Shown in pieces: positions 19,596-28,541 of a stretch of DNA of 64,000 bases (positions within the stretch are counted from its first letter, which is position 1; every line of letters starts with the position of its first letter). The translations under genes and the position numbers were made by a program. The notes beneath the pieces were generated by a model that was not told where the DNA came from, searched no databases, and worked only from the letters and a program-made list of their open reading frames with translations. Source of the DNA: Paraburkholderia caribensis (lineage in GTDB: Bacteria; Pseudomonadota; Gammaproteobacteria; Burkholderiales; Burkholderiaceae); NCBI RefSeq assembly GCF_002902945.1, contig NZ_CP026101.1, forward strand, positions 620,001 through 684,000, in the 5' to 3' direction.

Positions 19596-20810
19596 CTACA
19601 GCGCCTTCTCGTACATGAAGCGGCGCGACCAGGGCAGCGTCGTGGCGCTGCGGCCAGCCTTGCGGCATACCACCTGATAGATCGACACGTCGTCGTTCTC
19701 GAACGCATACGCGCAGCCCGCGAGGTACACGCGCCAGATGCGAAATTTCTCGTCCTCGACGAGTGTCTTCGCTTCGGCCGCTCTTGCCTCGAAGTTCTCG
19801 GCCCAGATGTCGAGCGTGCGCGCGTAATGACGGCGAAGGCTTTCAACGTCGAAAGCTTCGAGCCCGCCACGCTGCATCGATTCGAGCGCGAGGCTGATAT
19901 GCGGCAGCTCGCCGTCGGGGAACACGTATTTGTCGATGAACTCGCCGCCGCCCAGCGCTGTTTCGCCGCTGTCGTAATCGGTCGACGTGATGCCGTGATT
20001 CATCGCGATGCCGTCGTCGGTGAGCAGGTCGTGGATCTTCTGAAAGTAGCCGGGCAGGTTCTTGCGGCCCACGTGCTCGAACATGCCGACGCTCGTGATG
20101 CGGTCGAACTGCCCTTGCACGTCGCGATAGTCCTGCAGGCGGATTTCGATCTGGCCTTCGAGTCCTGCGTCCTTCACGCGCTGCGTCGCGAGATTGAACT
20201 GGTTCTGCGACAGCGTCACGCCCACGCACTTCGCGCCGAACTTCTGCGCCGCGCGCAGCACGAGCGCGCCCCAGCCGCAGCCGATGTCGAGCAGACGCTG
20301 GCCCGGCTGCACCTGGATCTTCGTCAGGATGTGATCGATCTTCTTGATCTGCGCGGTGGCGAGGTCTTCGTCGCCGTTCTCGAAATACGCGCACGAGTAC
20401 ACCATGTTCTCGTCGAGCCACAGCTTGTAGAACTCGTTCGAGACGTCGTAGTGATACTGGATCGCCTTCTTGTCCGAGGTTTTCGTGTGATTGAAATAGC
20501 GCCGCACGCGCGCGAGCTTGCTCGCATTCGTGACCGTGCTGCGCGCAAGCGAATAGCTGATGTCGATGATGTCCGACAGCTTGCCTTCGATGTCGATCTT
20601 GCCCTTCACGTACGCCTCGCCCAGATTGTCCAGGCTCGGTTCGAGCAAAAGCGGCAGCGCGGACGCGCTATTCACTTTCAGCGTGACCTGCGGCGCGGCG
20701 AACGTGCCGAAGTCATGTTGCTGGCCATCCCATAGCACCAGGCGCGCCGGAAGATTGGCCTTCGTTTTTACTTCTTCTACCCACTGCGCCAGCTTCTTCT
20801 CCCAGAACAT
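19596..20810 (-). CDS. cfa: cyclopropane-fatty-acyl-phospholipid synthase
   Basis: Transfers a methylene group from S-adenosylmethionine to unsaturated acyl chains of membrane phospholipids. 404 aa. The SAM-binding motif LLDIGCGWGALVLRAA sits mid-protein. HYDVSNEFYKLWLDENMVYSCAYF and the bicarbonate/active-site region SVGMFEHVGRKNLPGYF are diagnostic. The ATG at 20810 has CGGAG about 8 bases upstream; MIHWT at 20837 is an alternative without a site. Confidence 0.95.
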   Translation of the reverse strand: MFWEKKLAQWVEEVKTKANLPARLVLWDGQQHDFGTFAAPQVTLKVNSASALPLLLEPSLDNLGEAYVKGKIDIEGKLSDIIDISYSLARSTVTNASKLARVRRYFNHTKTSDKKAIQYHYDVSNEFYKLWLDENMVYSCAYFENGDEDLATAQIKKIDHILTKIQVQPGQRLLDIGCGWGALVLRAAQKFGAKCVGVTLSQNQFNLATQRVKDAGLEGQIEIRLQDYRDVQGQFDRITSVGMFEHVGRKNLPGYFQKIHDLLTDDGIAMNHGITSTDYDSGETALGGGEFIDKYVFPDGELPHISLALESMQRGGLEAFDVESLRRHYARTLDIWAENFEARAAEAKTLVEDEKFRIWRVYLAGCAYAFENDDVSIYQVVCRKAGRSATTLPWSRRFMYEKAL

Positions 20811-20983
20811 GTGATTTCTCCGTGTCCAATGAATCAAAGCAAAGCCTGTCGAACCACAGTGCGCAGCGCGCGAGCCGGCCTTGGCCGCGCTGTTTGATGT
20901 CGAGCCGCGCGCACGCGATTCTGCCGTCGGCGCGACGCGTCATGCGTGAAGCAGGACGGGCCGCGCGCCGGTGTATTGATGTG

Positions 20984-21622
20984 TCAGGGCGACAGACGGG
21001 CGATCGTCCAGTCGGCGCTGCCGCTACGCGTGTAGAGCAGCCGGTCGTGCAGACGTGAGGGCCGTCCTTGCCAGAATTCGATTGCGTCGGGAATCAGGCG
21101 GTAGCCGCCCCAGTGCGGGGGCCGGGGCGGATTGTCCCCGTATTGTGCAATGAATTCGCGTTCCCGCGCTTCCAAAGCGGCACGGCTTTCAATCACCTTG
21201 CTTTGCTCCGACGCCCATGCGCCGATGCGTGAGCCGACGGGACGCGATGCGAAGTACGTGTCGCTTTCGGCGTCGCTCGTCTTGACGACGGTGCCCTCGA
21301 CGCGCACCTGGCGCTCGAGTTCGATCCAGTAGAAAAGCAGGCTTGCGTATGGGTTCTGCGCGAGTTCGAGGCCCTTGCGGCTCTCGTAGTTCGTGAAGAA
21401 CACGAACCCGCGTTCGTCGACCCCCTTGATCAGCACGATGCGCGCCGAAGGCCGGCCGCGCGGGTCGACTGTCGCAAGCGTCATCGTGTTCGGTTCAGGG
21501 AGTTGCGCGTCGACAGCCTGTTTGAACCATACGTCGAACTGACGGAACGGGTTCGGGTCGGCGTCGGCAATGTCCAGCGAACCGAGCGAATAGTTTTTGC
21601 GGAGATCGGCAAGAGTGCTCAT
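20984..21622 (-). CDS. pdxH: pyridoxamine 5'-phosphate oxidase
   Basis: FMN enzyme that makes pyridoxal 5'-phosphate from pyridoxine or pyridoxamine phosphate. 212 aa. [22 protein letters not shown] and [10 protein letters not shown] bind FMN; the C-terminal [13 protein letters not shown] is the PROSITE-type signature. The start is taken at MSTLADL (21622); a further ATG four codons upstream is possible. Confidence 0.97.
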   Translation of the reverse strand: MSTLADLRKNYSLGSLDIADADPNPFRQFDVWFKQAVDAQLPEPNTMTLATVDPRGRPSARIVLIKGVDERGFVFFTNYESRKGLELAQNPYASLLFYWIELERQVRVEGTVVKTSDAESDTYFASRPVGSRIGAWASEQSKVIESRAALEAREREFIAQYGDNPPRPPHWGGYRLIPDAIEFWQGRPSRLHDRLLYTRSGSADWTIARLSP

Positions 21623-21833
21623 GTTTTTATGCAAGCGCTACAGTGTGGGGCCAGTATAGCGAAGGACAAAGTTTTCTGCGTTGAGGCGTGTCGTGCGGGC
21701 AGCGCGTTGAAGCGCCCGACGCCGCGATCCGCGGGCGTGTGCCGTCGCGATCAGGCAAAATAGCGGGTTGAACGCATGCAGATATCCGCAGGATATCGCA
21801 ATGCCGTAGTCCGAATCCGCGAAGCTACCCATC

Positions 21834-22694
21834 ATGTCCACGCCTCTCGTCACCGAGCATTCCGATATTACTACCGACTCCAGCGCGCATGAAACCGCCG
21901 ACCGCGCCCGGCGTTTCGGCGGCGTCGCGCGCCTGTACGGCGCGCCGGCGCTGGCCGCGTTCGAGCGCGCGCACGTTGCCGTGATCGGCATTGGCGGCGT
22001 CGGTTCGTGGGCGGCGGAAGCGCTCGCGCGCACGGCGATCGGCCGGATCACACTGATCGATCTCGACAACGTCGCCGAGAGCAACACGAACCGGCAGATT
22101 CACGCGCTCGACGGCAACTACGGCAAGCCGAAAGTCGATGCGATGGCCGAGCGCATCCGGCTGATCGATCCGCAGTGCGAGGTGCGCGTGATCGAGGATT
22201 TCATCGAGCCGGACAACTTCGACAAGGTACTGGGCGGCGGCTTCGACTACGTGGTCGATGCAATCGACAGCGTGCGCACGAAGACGGCGCTGATCGCGTG
22301 GTGCGTCGAGCACAAGCAGCCGTTGATCACGGTCGGCGGCGCGGGCGGCCAGCTCGATCCGACGCGGATCCGTATCGACGATCTCGCGCAGACCATTCAG
22401 GACCCGCTGCTGTCGAAAGTGCGCGGCCAGTTGCGCAAGCAACATGGCTTTCCGCGCGGGCCGAAAGCGAAGTTCAAGGTGAGCGCGGTGTATTCCGACG
22501 AGCCGCTGATCTATCCCGAAGCGGCTGTGTGCGATATCGACGAAGAAGCCGAGCACGTCACGACGTCGCCCGGTCATCATGGCCCGGTGGGATTGAACTG
22601 CGCGGGCTTTGGGTCGAGCGTGTGCGTGACGGCGAGCTTCGGCTTCGCGGCTGTGGCGCACGTGCTGCGCGCGCTGGCGAAGAGCGCGGCCTGA
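21834..22694 (+). CDS. tcdA: tRNA threonylcarbamoyladenosine dehydratase (ThiF/E1 family)
   Basis: ATP-dependent enzyme that cyclises t6A37 to ct6A in tRNA. 286 aa. The nucleotide motif VIGIGGVGSWAAEALART is near residue 50 and LIDLDNVAESNTNRQ follows. RLYGAPALAAF before the motif and VTTSPGHHGPVGLNCAG near the end separate it from ThiF and MoeB. The first 25 residues are not conserved. It ends just before a strong terminator. Confidence 0.92.
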   Translation: MSTPLVTEHSDITTDSSAHETADRARRFGGVARLYGAPALAAFERAHVAVIGIGGVGSWAAEALARTAIGRITLIDLDNVAESNTNRQIHALDGNYGKPKVDAMAERIRLIDPQCEVRVIEDFIEPDNFDKVLGGGFDYVVDAIDSVRTKTALIAWCVEHKQPLITVGGAGGQLDPTRIRIDDLAQTIQDPLLSKVRGQLRKQHGFPRGPKAKFKVSAVYSDEPLIYPEAAVCDIDEEAEHVTTSPGHHGPVGLNCAGFGSSVCVTASFGFAAVAHVLRALAKSAA

Positions 22695-22727
22695 AGCGCA
22701 ACGGCTGAGGCGGCTTCGCCTGAAAGA

Positions 22728-22756
22728 AAAAAACGCGGCACATGGCCGCGTTTTTT
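22728..22756. terminator. bidirectional terminator between tcdA and cnoX
   Basis: A 12-bp stem, AAAAAACGCGGC with GCCGCGTTTTTT, around a 5-nt loop. The two convergent genes end either side, so it can serve both. Confidence 0.85.
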
Positions 22757-22775
22757 CATGGTGGGGCGAAAACGA

Positions 22776-23624
22776 TCAGTTCAACGACGCACTCAGCTTG
22801 CGGCGCCATTTCGCCACCAGTTCCGGCTGATGCGCAGCGAGATCGAACACGGACAGCATCGTCTTGCGGCCGATGTCTTCGCGGAACGTGCGGTCACGCG
22901 TGACGATGGCAAGCAGATGCTCGAGGGCCGGGTCGTACTTGCGCCGCGCAATCAACGCGCTGGCCAGATCGAAGCGCGCTTCGAGGTCGTCGGGATTGCT
23001 GGCGACGGCGGCTTCGAGGGCATCCGTGGGCGGCAGGTCGGCGGCGGCGTCGACGGCATCGAGCCGCGTCTTGATTGCGTTGTAGCGCGCGTCGATGCCC
23101 TGCGTCGTTTTAGGCGACAGCAGATCGTTTTCCTTCTGTGCTTCTTCGGTGCGGTTGTCTTCGAGCAGCAGTTCCATCAGATCGAGCCGTGCTTCGTCGA
23201 AACCCGGGTCATAGGCGAGTGCCGCCTTCAGCGCGTCGTACGCATCTTCGCGGCGGCCTTCGGCGATCGCAATCGCCGCTTGCGCGCGCGATGCTTCCGC
23301 GCCGTCCGGCACGAGACGGTCGAGGAACTGGCGCAACTGGCCTTCCGGCAGCACGCCGATGAATTGATCGACAGGCCGTCCGTCCGCGAAGGCGACGACG
23401 TGCGGAATGCTGCGCACCTGGAAATGCGCGGCCAGTTCCTGGTTTTCGTCGACGTTCACCTTCACGAGCCGCCATTTGCCCTCGTACTCGGCTTCGAGCT
23501 TTTCGAGCATCGGGCCGAGCGTCTTGCACGGTCCGCACCACGGCGCCCAGAAGTCGACGAGTACGGGCGCGAGCATCGATGCGCTGATGACGTCCTTTTC
23601 GAAAGTGGCGAGGGTGGTGTCCAT
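22776..23624 (-). CDS. cnoX: thioredoxin-TPR chaperedoxin (YbbN/CnoX)
   Basis: 282 aa. The N-terminal thioredoxin domain has a full WCGPC site (C30, C33) and a RSIPHVVAFADG segment. The C-terminal half is TPR-like helices (EDAYDALKAALAYDPGFDEAR). In E. coli CnoX holds oxidised clients for GroEL and DnaK and lacks the normal active site. The intact CGPC here implies real disulfide reductase activity, as reported for Caulobacter CnoX. Confidence 0.9.
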   Translation of the reverse strand: MDTTLATFEKDVISASMLAPVLVDFWAPWCGPCKTLGPMLEKLEAEYEGKWRLVKVNVDENQELAAHFQVRSIPHVVAFADGRPVDQFIGVLPEGQLRQFLDRLVPDGAEASRAQAAIAIAEGRREDAYDALKAALAYDPGFDEARLDLMELLLEDNRTEEAQKENDLLSPKTTQGIDARYNAIKTRLDAVDAAADLPPTDALEAAVASNPDDLEARFDLASALIARRKYDPALEHLLAIVTRDRTFREDIGRKTMLSVFDLAAHQPELVAKWRRKLSASLN

Positions 23625-23742
23625 TGCTATCTCTTCCTTGGATCGGTACGCGGGATATATGGGGGCGGCCTGAGTCGTTTCAATGCAAGGCCTGATCGGG
23701 CCTATGGTGCTGCTGCGCCGCTCCCCGCGGATGTCTCCCAGT

Positions 23743-24624
23743 CTAGCGCGGCTTGCGCTCGGGCAGCGGGATCCATTCGGTCTCGCCGGGCACCTTGCCC
23801 ATTTCCTGGTTCGTCCACGCGAGCTTCGCGCGCTCGATCTTCTCGCGCGAACTCGCGACGAAATTCCATTCGATGAAGCGCTCGCCGTCCAGCTTCTCGC
23901 CGCCGAGCAGCATCACCGTCGCGCCTTGCGCGCTGGCGAGCGTCACGGTTTCGCCGGGCGTGAGCACGGCCATCGACGCGGCTTCGAGCGGCTCGCCGTC
24001 GAGCGACAGGTCGCCGTCGACGAGATACACGCCGCGTTCGTCGTGCTCCGGTTCGAGCGCGAGCACGCTGCCCGGCGAGAAATGCGCGGCGGCATACAGC
24101 GTGCCGGAGAAGGTGCGCGCCGGCGACGTCTTGCCGAACGACGTGCCCGCGATGATGCGCAGCGTGACGCCGTTGCGCTCGATTTCCGGCAGCGTGGCAC
24201 CCGCATGATGTTCGAACGACGGCTCGACGTCTTCGTCGGCGAGCGGCAGCGCGACCCAGGTCTGGATGCCGTGTACCGTCGAGCCATTCGTGCGGTCGGG
24301 TTCGGGCGTACGCTCGGAATGAACGATGCCGCGTCCTGCCGTCATCCAGTTGACGTCGCCGGGAACGATCTTCTGTTCGGAGCCGAGGCTGTCGCGATGC
24401 ATGATCGCGCCTTCGAACAGATAGGTGACGGTCGCGAGTCCGATATGCGGATGCGGGCGCACGTCGAGCCCGGTGCCGGCGGGCAGCGTGGCGGGGCCCA
24501 TGTGGTCGAAGAAGATGAACGGGCCGACGAGACGCGCGGCCATGGCGGGCAGCACGCGCCGCACGGCCAGATTGCCGATGTCGCGGACGTGGGGCTTGAG
24601 AACCGCTTTGATCGATGAGGGCAT
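23743..24624 (-). CDS. pirin family protein
   Basis: 293-aa bicupin. The metal-binding His residues are in DVRPHPHIGLATVTYLFEG and the partner segment GRGIVHSERTPE; FIFFDHMGPATLPAG is also typical. Some bacterial pirins have quercetinase activity or regulate central metabolism, but the role here cannot be assigned. It is alone on the minus strand. Confidence 0.92.
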   Translation of the reverse strand: MPSSIKAVLKPHVRDIGNLAVRRVLPAMAARLVGPFIFFDHMGPATLPAGTGLDVRPHPHIGLATVTYLFEGAIMHRDSLGSEQKIVPGDVNWMTAGRGIVHSERTPEPDRTNGSTVHGIQTWVALPLADEDVEPSFEHHAGATLPEIERNGVTLRIIAGTSFGKTSPARTFSGTLYAAAHFSPGSVLALEPEHDERGVYLVDGDLSLDGEPLEAASMAVLTPGETVTLASAQGATVMLLGGEKLDGERFIEWNFVASSREKIERAKLAWTNQEMGKVPGETEWIPLPERKPR

Positions 24625-24793
24625 GACGGGCTCGGCTGGTGGGGACAGGACGGATCATTTTACTGCCCGTGCCGGTTGCATGTGTCGGAGGGCTTGGGTC
24701 GCAGAACGATTCGTCCCGGTCGAAGCGGGCAGTGCATCCGCCGCCGCTCGGCTACACTCTCATGCTCTGATACAGGCAAAAACAGGAATGCAG

Positions 24794-25675
24794 ATGTCAC
24801 CAAAAGACCTGCTGCTGGCGCTGGTCGTCGTCGTGGCGTGGGGTGTGAACTTTGTCGTGATCAAGGTTGGGCTGCATGGCGTGCCGCCGATGCTGCTCGG
24901 CGCACTGCGCTTCACGCTCGCCGCTTTTCCCGCTGTGTTCTTTATCAAACGGCCGCGGATGCCGTGGCGCTGGCTGATTGCCTATGGCGCGACGATCTCG
25001 CTCGGGCAATTCGCGTTTCTGTTTTCGGCGATGTATGTCGGCATGCCTGCCGGGCTGGCGTCTTTGGTACTGCAGGCGCAGGCGTTCTTTACGCTCCTGT
25101 TTGCGGCTTTGTTTTTGCATGAGCGCTTTCGTTTGCAGAACGTGCTCGGGCTCGTTGTCGCGGCGATCGGGCTTGCTGTGATCGGTATGCAGGGCGGGGC
25201 CGCGATGACGCTTGCCGGGTTCGTTCTCACGCTGTGCGCGGCCGTGATGTGGGCGCTCGGTAATATCGTCACCAAGAAAGTCGGTAAGGTCGATCTGGTG
25301 GGTCTGGTCGTGTGGGGCAGTTTGATTCCGCCTGTGCCGTTCTTCGTGCTGTCGTATGTGCTCGAAGGGCCGCAGCGGATCGAGGCAGCATTGACAGGCA
25401 TCGGCGCTTCGTCGGTGTTCGCGATCGTTTATCTCGCGTTTGTGGCTACGCTGGTTGGGTATGGGCTTTGGAGCCGGCTGCTGTCGAGATATCCGGCTGG
25501 GCAGGTCGCGCCGTTTTCGTTGCTCGTGCCGATTGTTGGGCTGACGTCGGCTTCGGTGTTGCTCGGTGAGTCGTTGTCGGGTGCGCAGATTGCGGGCGCG
25601 GTTTTGGTGATGGTCGGGCTTGGGGTTAATGTGTTTGGTGGGTGGGTGGTGGAGAGGTTTTCTCTCGCGCGGTGA
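24794..25675 (+). CDS. EamA/DMT family transporter
   Basis: 293-aa inner-membrane protein with about ten hydrophobic helices and two EamA repeats, probably a metabolite or amino-acid exporter. VAWGVNFVVIKVGLHGVPPM opens repeat 1; VMWALGNIVTKKVGKVD opens repeat 2. I chose ATG 24794 because AGGA lies 6 bases upstream; the ATG at 24788 directly abuts that site. The last 30 codons are markedly G/T-rich and run straight into palindrome B. Confidence 0.9.
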   Translation: MSPKDLLLALVVVVAWGVNFVVIKVGLHGVPPMLLGALRFTLAAFPAVFFIKRPRMPWRWLIAYGATISLGQFAFLFSAMYVGMPAGLASLVLQAQAFFTLLFAALFLHERFRLQNVLGLVVAAIGLAVIGMQGGAAMTLAGFVLTLCAAVMWALGNIVTKKVGKVDLVGLVVWGSLIPPVPFFVLSYVLEGPQRIEAALTGIGASSVFAIVYLAFVATLVGYGLWSRLLSRYPAGQVAPFSLLVPIVGLTSASVLLGESLSGAQIAGAVLVMVGLGVNVFGGWVVERFSLAR

Positions 25676-25685
25676 GTTGCTGTTT

Positions 25686-26417
25686 TTTTGTCTGCGACGC
25701 TGGGTGGCTTGCTAGTGTTTGCGCTGGCATCCGCGAATTGTTAGCGTGCTTCAGGCGTCGCCCCTGTGCGGGGCGGCACCTACTTTTCTTTGCCGCCGCA
25801 AAGAAAAGTAGGCAAAAGAAAGCGGCTCACACCGCCAATTCTTGACGTTTGCCCACGGGCCCCCAACGTCCCCACACTTCGCACGGTAACGCCCTTGTTC
25901 GTGTGCGTTGCCAACGCATCGAACTGGCGCCTCACCCGCTTCAGACTCCCGTACAAAGGGCAGCGGCAGCGAATGGTATGGGCCGCCTAGGTGGCAAACT
26001 GTGTGTAGGTTGTCGCGTCGTATAGGGTGGCGTTCCTACCGGGTGGGATGCGTGCGCTATCGGTCCGGAGTGGTGCGCGTATGGCGCGAAAGCCGACACA
26101 CAGTTTGCCACCTGGGCGGCCGTGGACTGTCCGGCGCGGCATGCTGAAAAGTGGGGGCGTGAAGCGGGTGAGGCGCGCATTCAGAGCGTTGGCAACGAAC
26201 GTGGGTCACGTGATTGCCGTGTGAAGCGTAAGACCCTTTGGGGGCCCTCAGGCAGGAACATGGGCTGGCGGTGTGAGCCGCTTTCTTTTGCCTACTTTTC
26301 TTTGCGGCGGCAAAGAAAAGTAGGTGCCGCCCCGCACAGGGGCGACGTGTGAAGCGCGATAACGAACCGCGGATGCCAGCGCAAACACTAGCAAGCCACC
26401 CAGCGTCGCAGACAAAA
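25686..26417. repeat. long nested palindrome, copy B, uninterrupted
   Basis: 732 bp and nearly symmetrical. The outer 50-bp arms (25686-25735 and 26368-26417) are perfect inverted copies. After a diverged 21-bp spacer come 80-bp arms at 25757-25836 and 26267-26346, again essentially perfect. The 430-bp interior is a weaker inverted repeat (CGTTGCCAACGC, GCGCCTCACCCGCTTCA and inverses). It closes with a 17-bp perfect pair at 25990-26006 and 26096-26112. It fills the whole gap between two converging genes (eamA and amiC). Confidence 0.92.
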
Positions 26418-26428
26418 GAAACGCCAGT

Positions 26429-27988
26429 TCAAGTCATCCGATTCTTAGCCAGCGGCGGATTAGCCGCAAAATACCGTTTAATTCCGGTCATAATCGCGCT
26501 AGCCATCTTCTCCCGATACGCATCATCATTCAGACGACGCTCCTCATCCGGGTTACTGATAAAGGCAGTCTCAACAAGAATCGACGGAATATCGGGCGCC
26601 TTCAACACGGCAAAGCCAGCCTGCTCAACAGACCCCTTATGCAACCTGTTGATCCCCCCAATCTCCTTCAACACGAAAGTGCCATACCGCATCGAATCGC
26701 GAATCTGCGCGGTCGTCGACATATCGAATAACGCGCGATTCACGCTCGCATCGGCGGACTTGATGTTGATGCCGCCAATCTGATCCGACGAGTTCTCCTT
26801 GTTCGCCATCCAGCGCGCGGCCGCGCTCGACGCGCCATGCTCCGACAGCGCAAACACCGAAGAGCCGCTCGCCTCCGGCGTGGTAAACGCATCAGCGTGA
26901 ATCGACACGAACAGGTCCGCGCCGACACGCCGCGCCTTCTGCACGCGCACGTTCAGCGGCACGAAGAAGTCGGCGTCGCGCGTCATCATCGCGCGCATGT
27001 TCGGCTGCGCATCGATCTTCGCGCGCAGTTTCTTCGCGATATCGAGCGCGACGTGCTTCTCATACGTGCCGCTGCCGCCGATCGCGCCAGGGTCCTCGCC
27101 GCCGTGGCCCGGGTCGATTGCGACCGTCAACAGGCGCACCGTGTTGCCGCCCTTCTTCGGGTTGGTGAACTTGTAGGCGTCGTCGCCGTTGTCGCCGTCG
27201 TTGTCCGCATCGGCGTCGTTGTTGCGCGCGATGACGGGCGGCACAGGTGTCGGCGTGGGCTTCGACGGAATGTGCGGCGCGGGCGCCGGCGCCGTATGCA
27301 CGGGCGGACGCGGCGCGGGCGAGGGCGACGTAGGCGTGTTGTTCTGCGCGTACTTCTCGAAGAACGCGTCGGTGTTGTCGGCAGGCGGCGCGGACGGGCC
27401 GCTCAGCGTGGCAGCGGGCGGTGCGGCGTTCGGCGCAGCGTTTTCATCCAGCTGCTGCTGCTTGCGCTCCGACTGGGCGAGCAGTTCCATCAGCGGATCG
27501 GGCGCGACGGCGGGATACAGGTCGAACACCAGACGATACTTGTACGTGCCCACGGGCGGCAGCGTAAATACCTGCGGCTTCACCGAGCCCTTGAGATCGA
27601 ACACCATCCGCACGACATGCGGCTGATATTGCCCGACCCGCACGGATTGAATCTGCGGATCGTTCGGCGCAATCTTCGAGACGAGGTCCTTCAACGCCTG
27701 ATCCAGATCGAGCCCGTTCAGATCGACCACCAGCCGGTCGGGCCCTTGCAGCAACTGCTGCGTGTTCTGCAGCGGCTGGTCGGACTCGATGGTCACACGC
27801 GTATAGTCGCGCGCGGGCCACACGCGCACGCCCAGCACCGACTGCGCCCACGCCAGACGCGGTGCGACAAGCCCAAGGACGAGCGTGGAAGCGCCCGCGC
27901 GAAGAATCTGCCGGCGGCGCCAGTTATGCGTCGCGGTGGCCGCCGATTCGATCGAGCGGAACGGTTTGATCAACATCTTTCGAGACAT
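26429..27988 (-). CDS. amiC: N-acetylmuramoyl-L-alanine amidase, AMIN + Amidase_3
   Basis: Periplasmic zinc amidase that splits septal peptidoglycan during daughter-cell separation. 519 aa. A twin-arginine signal (NWRRRQILRAGAS, then a hydrophobic stretch to AWAQS) occupies residues 22-50. The AMIN domain spans roughly 50-165. A 120-residue Pro/Ala linker ends in an acidic Asp/Asn run. The Amidase_3 domain has ligands in DPGHGGEDPGAIG, EKHVALDIAKKL and SIHADAF, and catalytic Glu in LVETAFISNP. It overlaps tsaE by 19 bp, the usual order in this family of bacteria. Confidence 0.96.
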   Translation of the reverse strand: MSRKMLIKPFRSIESAATATHNWRRRQILRAGASTLVLGLVAPRLAWAQSVLGVRVWPARDYTRVTIESDQPLQNTQQLLQGPDRLVVDLNGLDLDQALKDLVSKIAPNDPQIQSVRVGQYQPHVVRMVFDLKGSVKPQVFTLPPVGTYKYRLVFDLYPAVAPDPLMELLAQSERKQQQLDENAAPNAAPPAATLSGPSAPPADNTDAFFEKYAQNNTPTSPSPAPRPPVHTAPAPAPHIPSKPTPTPVPPVIARNNDADADNDGDNGDDAYKFTNPKKGGNTVRLLTVAIDPGHGGEDPGAIGGSGTYEKHVALDIAKKLRAKIDAQPNMRAMMTRDADFFVPLNVRVQKARRVGADLFVSIHADAFTTPEASGSSVFALSEHGASSAAARWMANKENSSDQIGGINIKSADASVNRALFDMSTTAQIRDSMRYGTFVLKEIGGINRLHKGSVEQAGFAVLKAPDIPSILVETAFISNPDEERRLNDDAYREKMASAIMTGIKRYFAANPPLAKNRMT

Positions 27989-28524
27989 GCCTTTCCTGGT
28001 TCGCTATACGCCCGGGCGATCAGCATGCGGCCATCGCCGTCGACGTCGAGCGAGAAGACGAGATCCGGCACGCCCAGCAGACTGCCCGCGCGTTCCGGCC
28101 ATTCGACGAGGCAGATAGCGCCGCTGTCGAAGTATTCGCGAAAGCCTGCGTCGGCCCATTCGGCCGGATCGGTGAAACGGTAGAGATCGAAGTGATACAG
28201 CTCGAGTTCCCCATCCGGCCGTTCGACCGCATAAGGTTCGACGAGCGTATAGGTCGGGCTGCGCACGCGGCCCGTATGTCCGAGCGCGCGCAAGGTGGCG
28301 CGCACGAGCGTCGTTTTGCCGGCGCCCAGGTCGCCGTGCAGTTGCACCTGGAGACCGTTGAATGCGTGATGGCCCGTCGCGCCGGCTTCGCTGCGCACGC
28401 CGTCGATCGCATGCGCGAAGCGCTCGCCGAATGCCATCGTCGCGGCTTCGTCCGCCAGCGCAAACTGGCGCTCGAGCAGGACGGCAGCGGAAGGTCGATT
28501 CGCGGGACCGGTGTGATCGGGCAT
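27970..28524 (-). CDS. tsaE: tRNA threonylcarbamoyladenosine biosynthesis ATPase TsaE
   Basis: ATPase partner of TsaB/TsaD in t6A37 synthesis. 184 aa. Walker A HGDLGAGKTTLVRATLRALG is followed by RVRSPTYTLVEPY and YHFDLYRF; LVEWPERAG is the Walker-B-like end. A disordered 12-residue N-terminus precedes the fold. The start at 28524 diverges from queG, leaving a 17-bp gap. Confidence 0.95.
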   Translation of the reverse strand: MPDHTGPANRPSAAVLLERQFALADEAATMAFGERFAHAIDGVRSEAGATGHHAFNGLQVQLHGDLGAGKTTLVRATLRALGHTGRVRSPTYTLVEPYAVERPDGELELYHFDLYRFTDPAEWADAGFREYFDSGAICLVEWPERAGSLLGVPDLVFSLDVDGDGRMLIARAYSEPGKACLERC

Positions 28525-28541
28525 TCTCGTAAAATGACGTA

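Noticed and set aside
25766..26352. Short frames inside palindrome B (and similar ones in A and C), such as MRGGTYFSLPPQRK
   Set aside because: They are translations of the repeated arm. The same peptide arises from every copy, without ribosome sites. Such frames are often annotated as hypothetical proteins but are better explained as repeat DNA.
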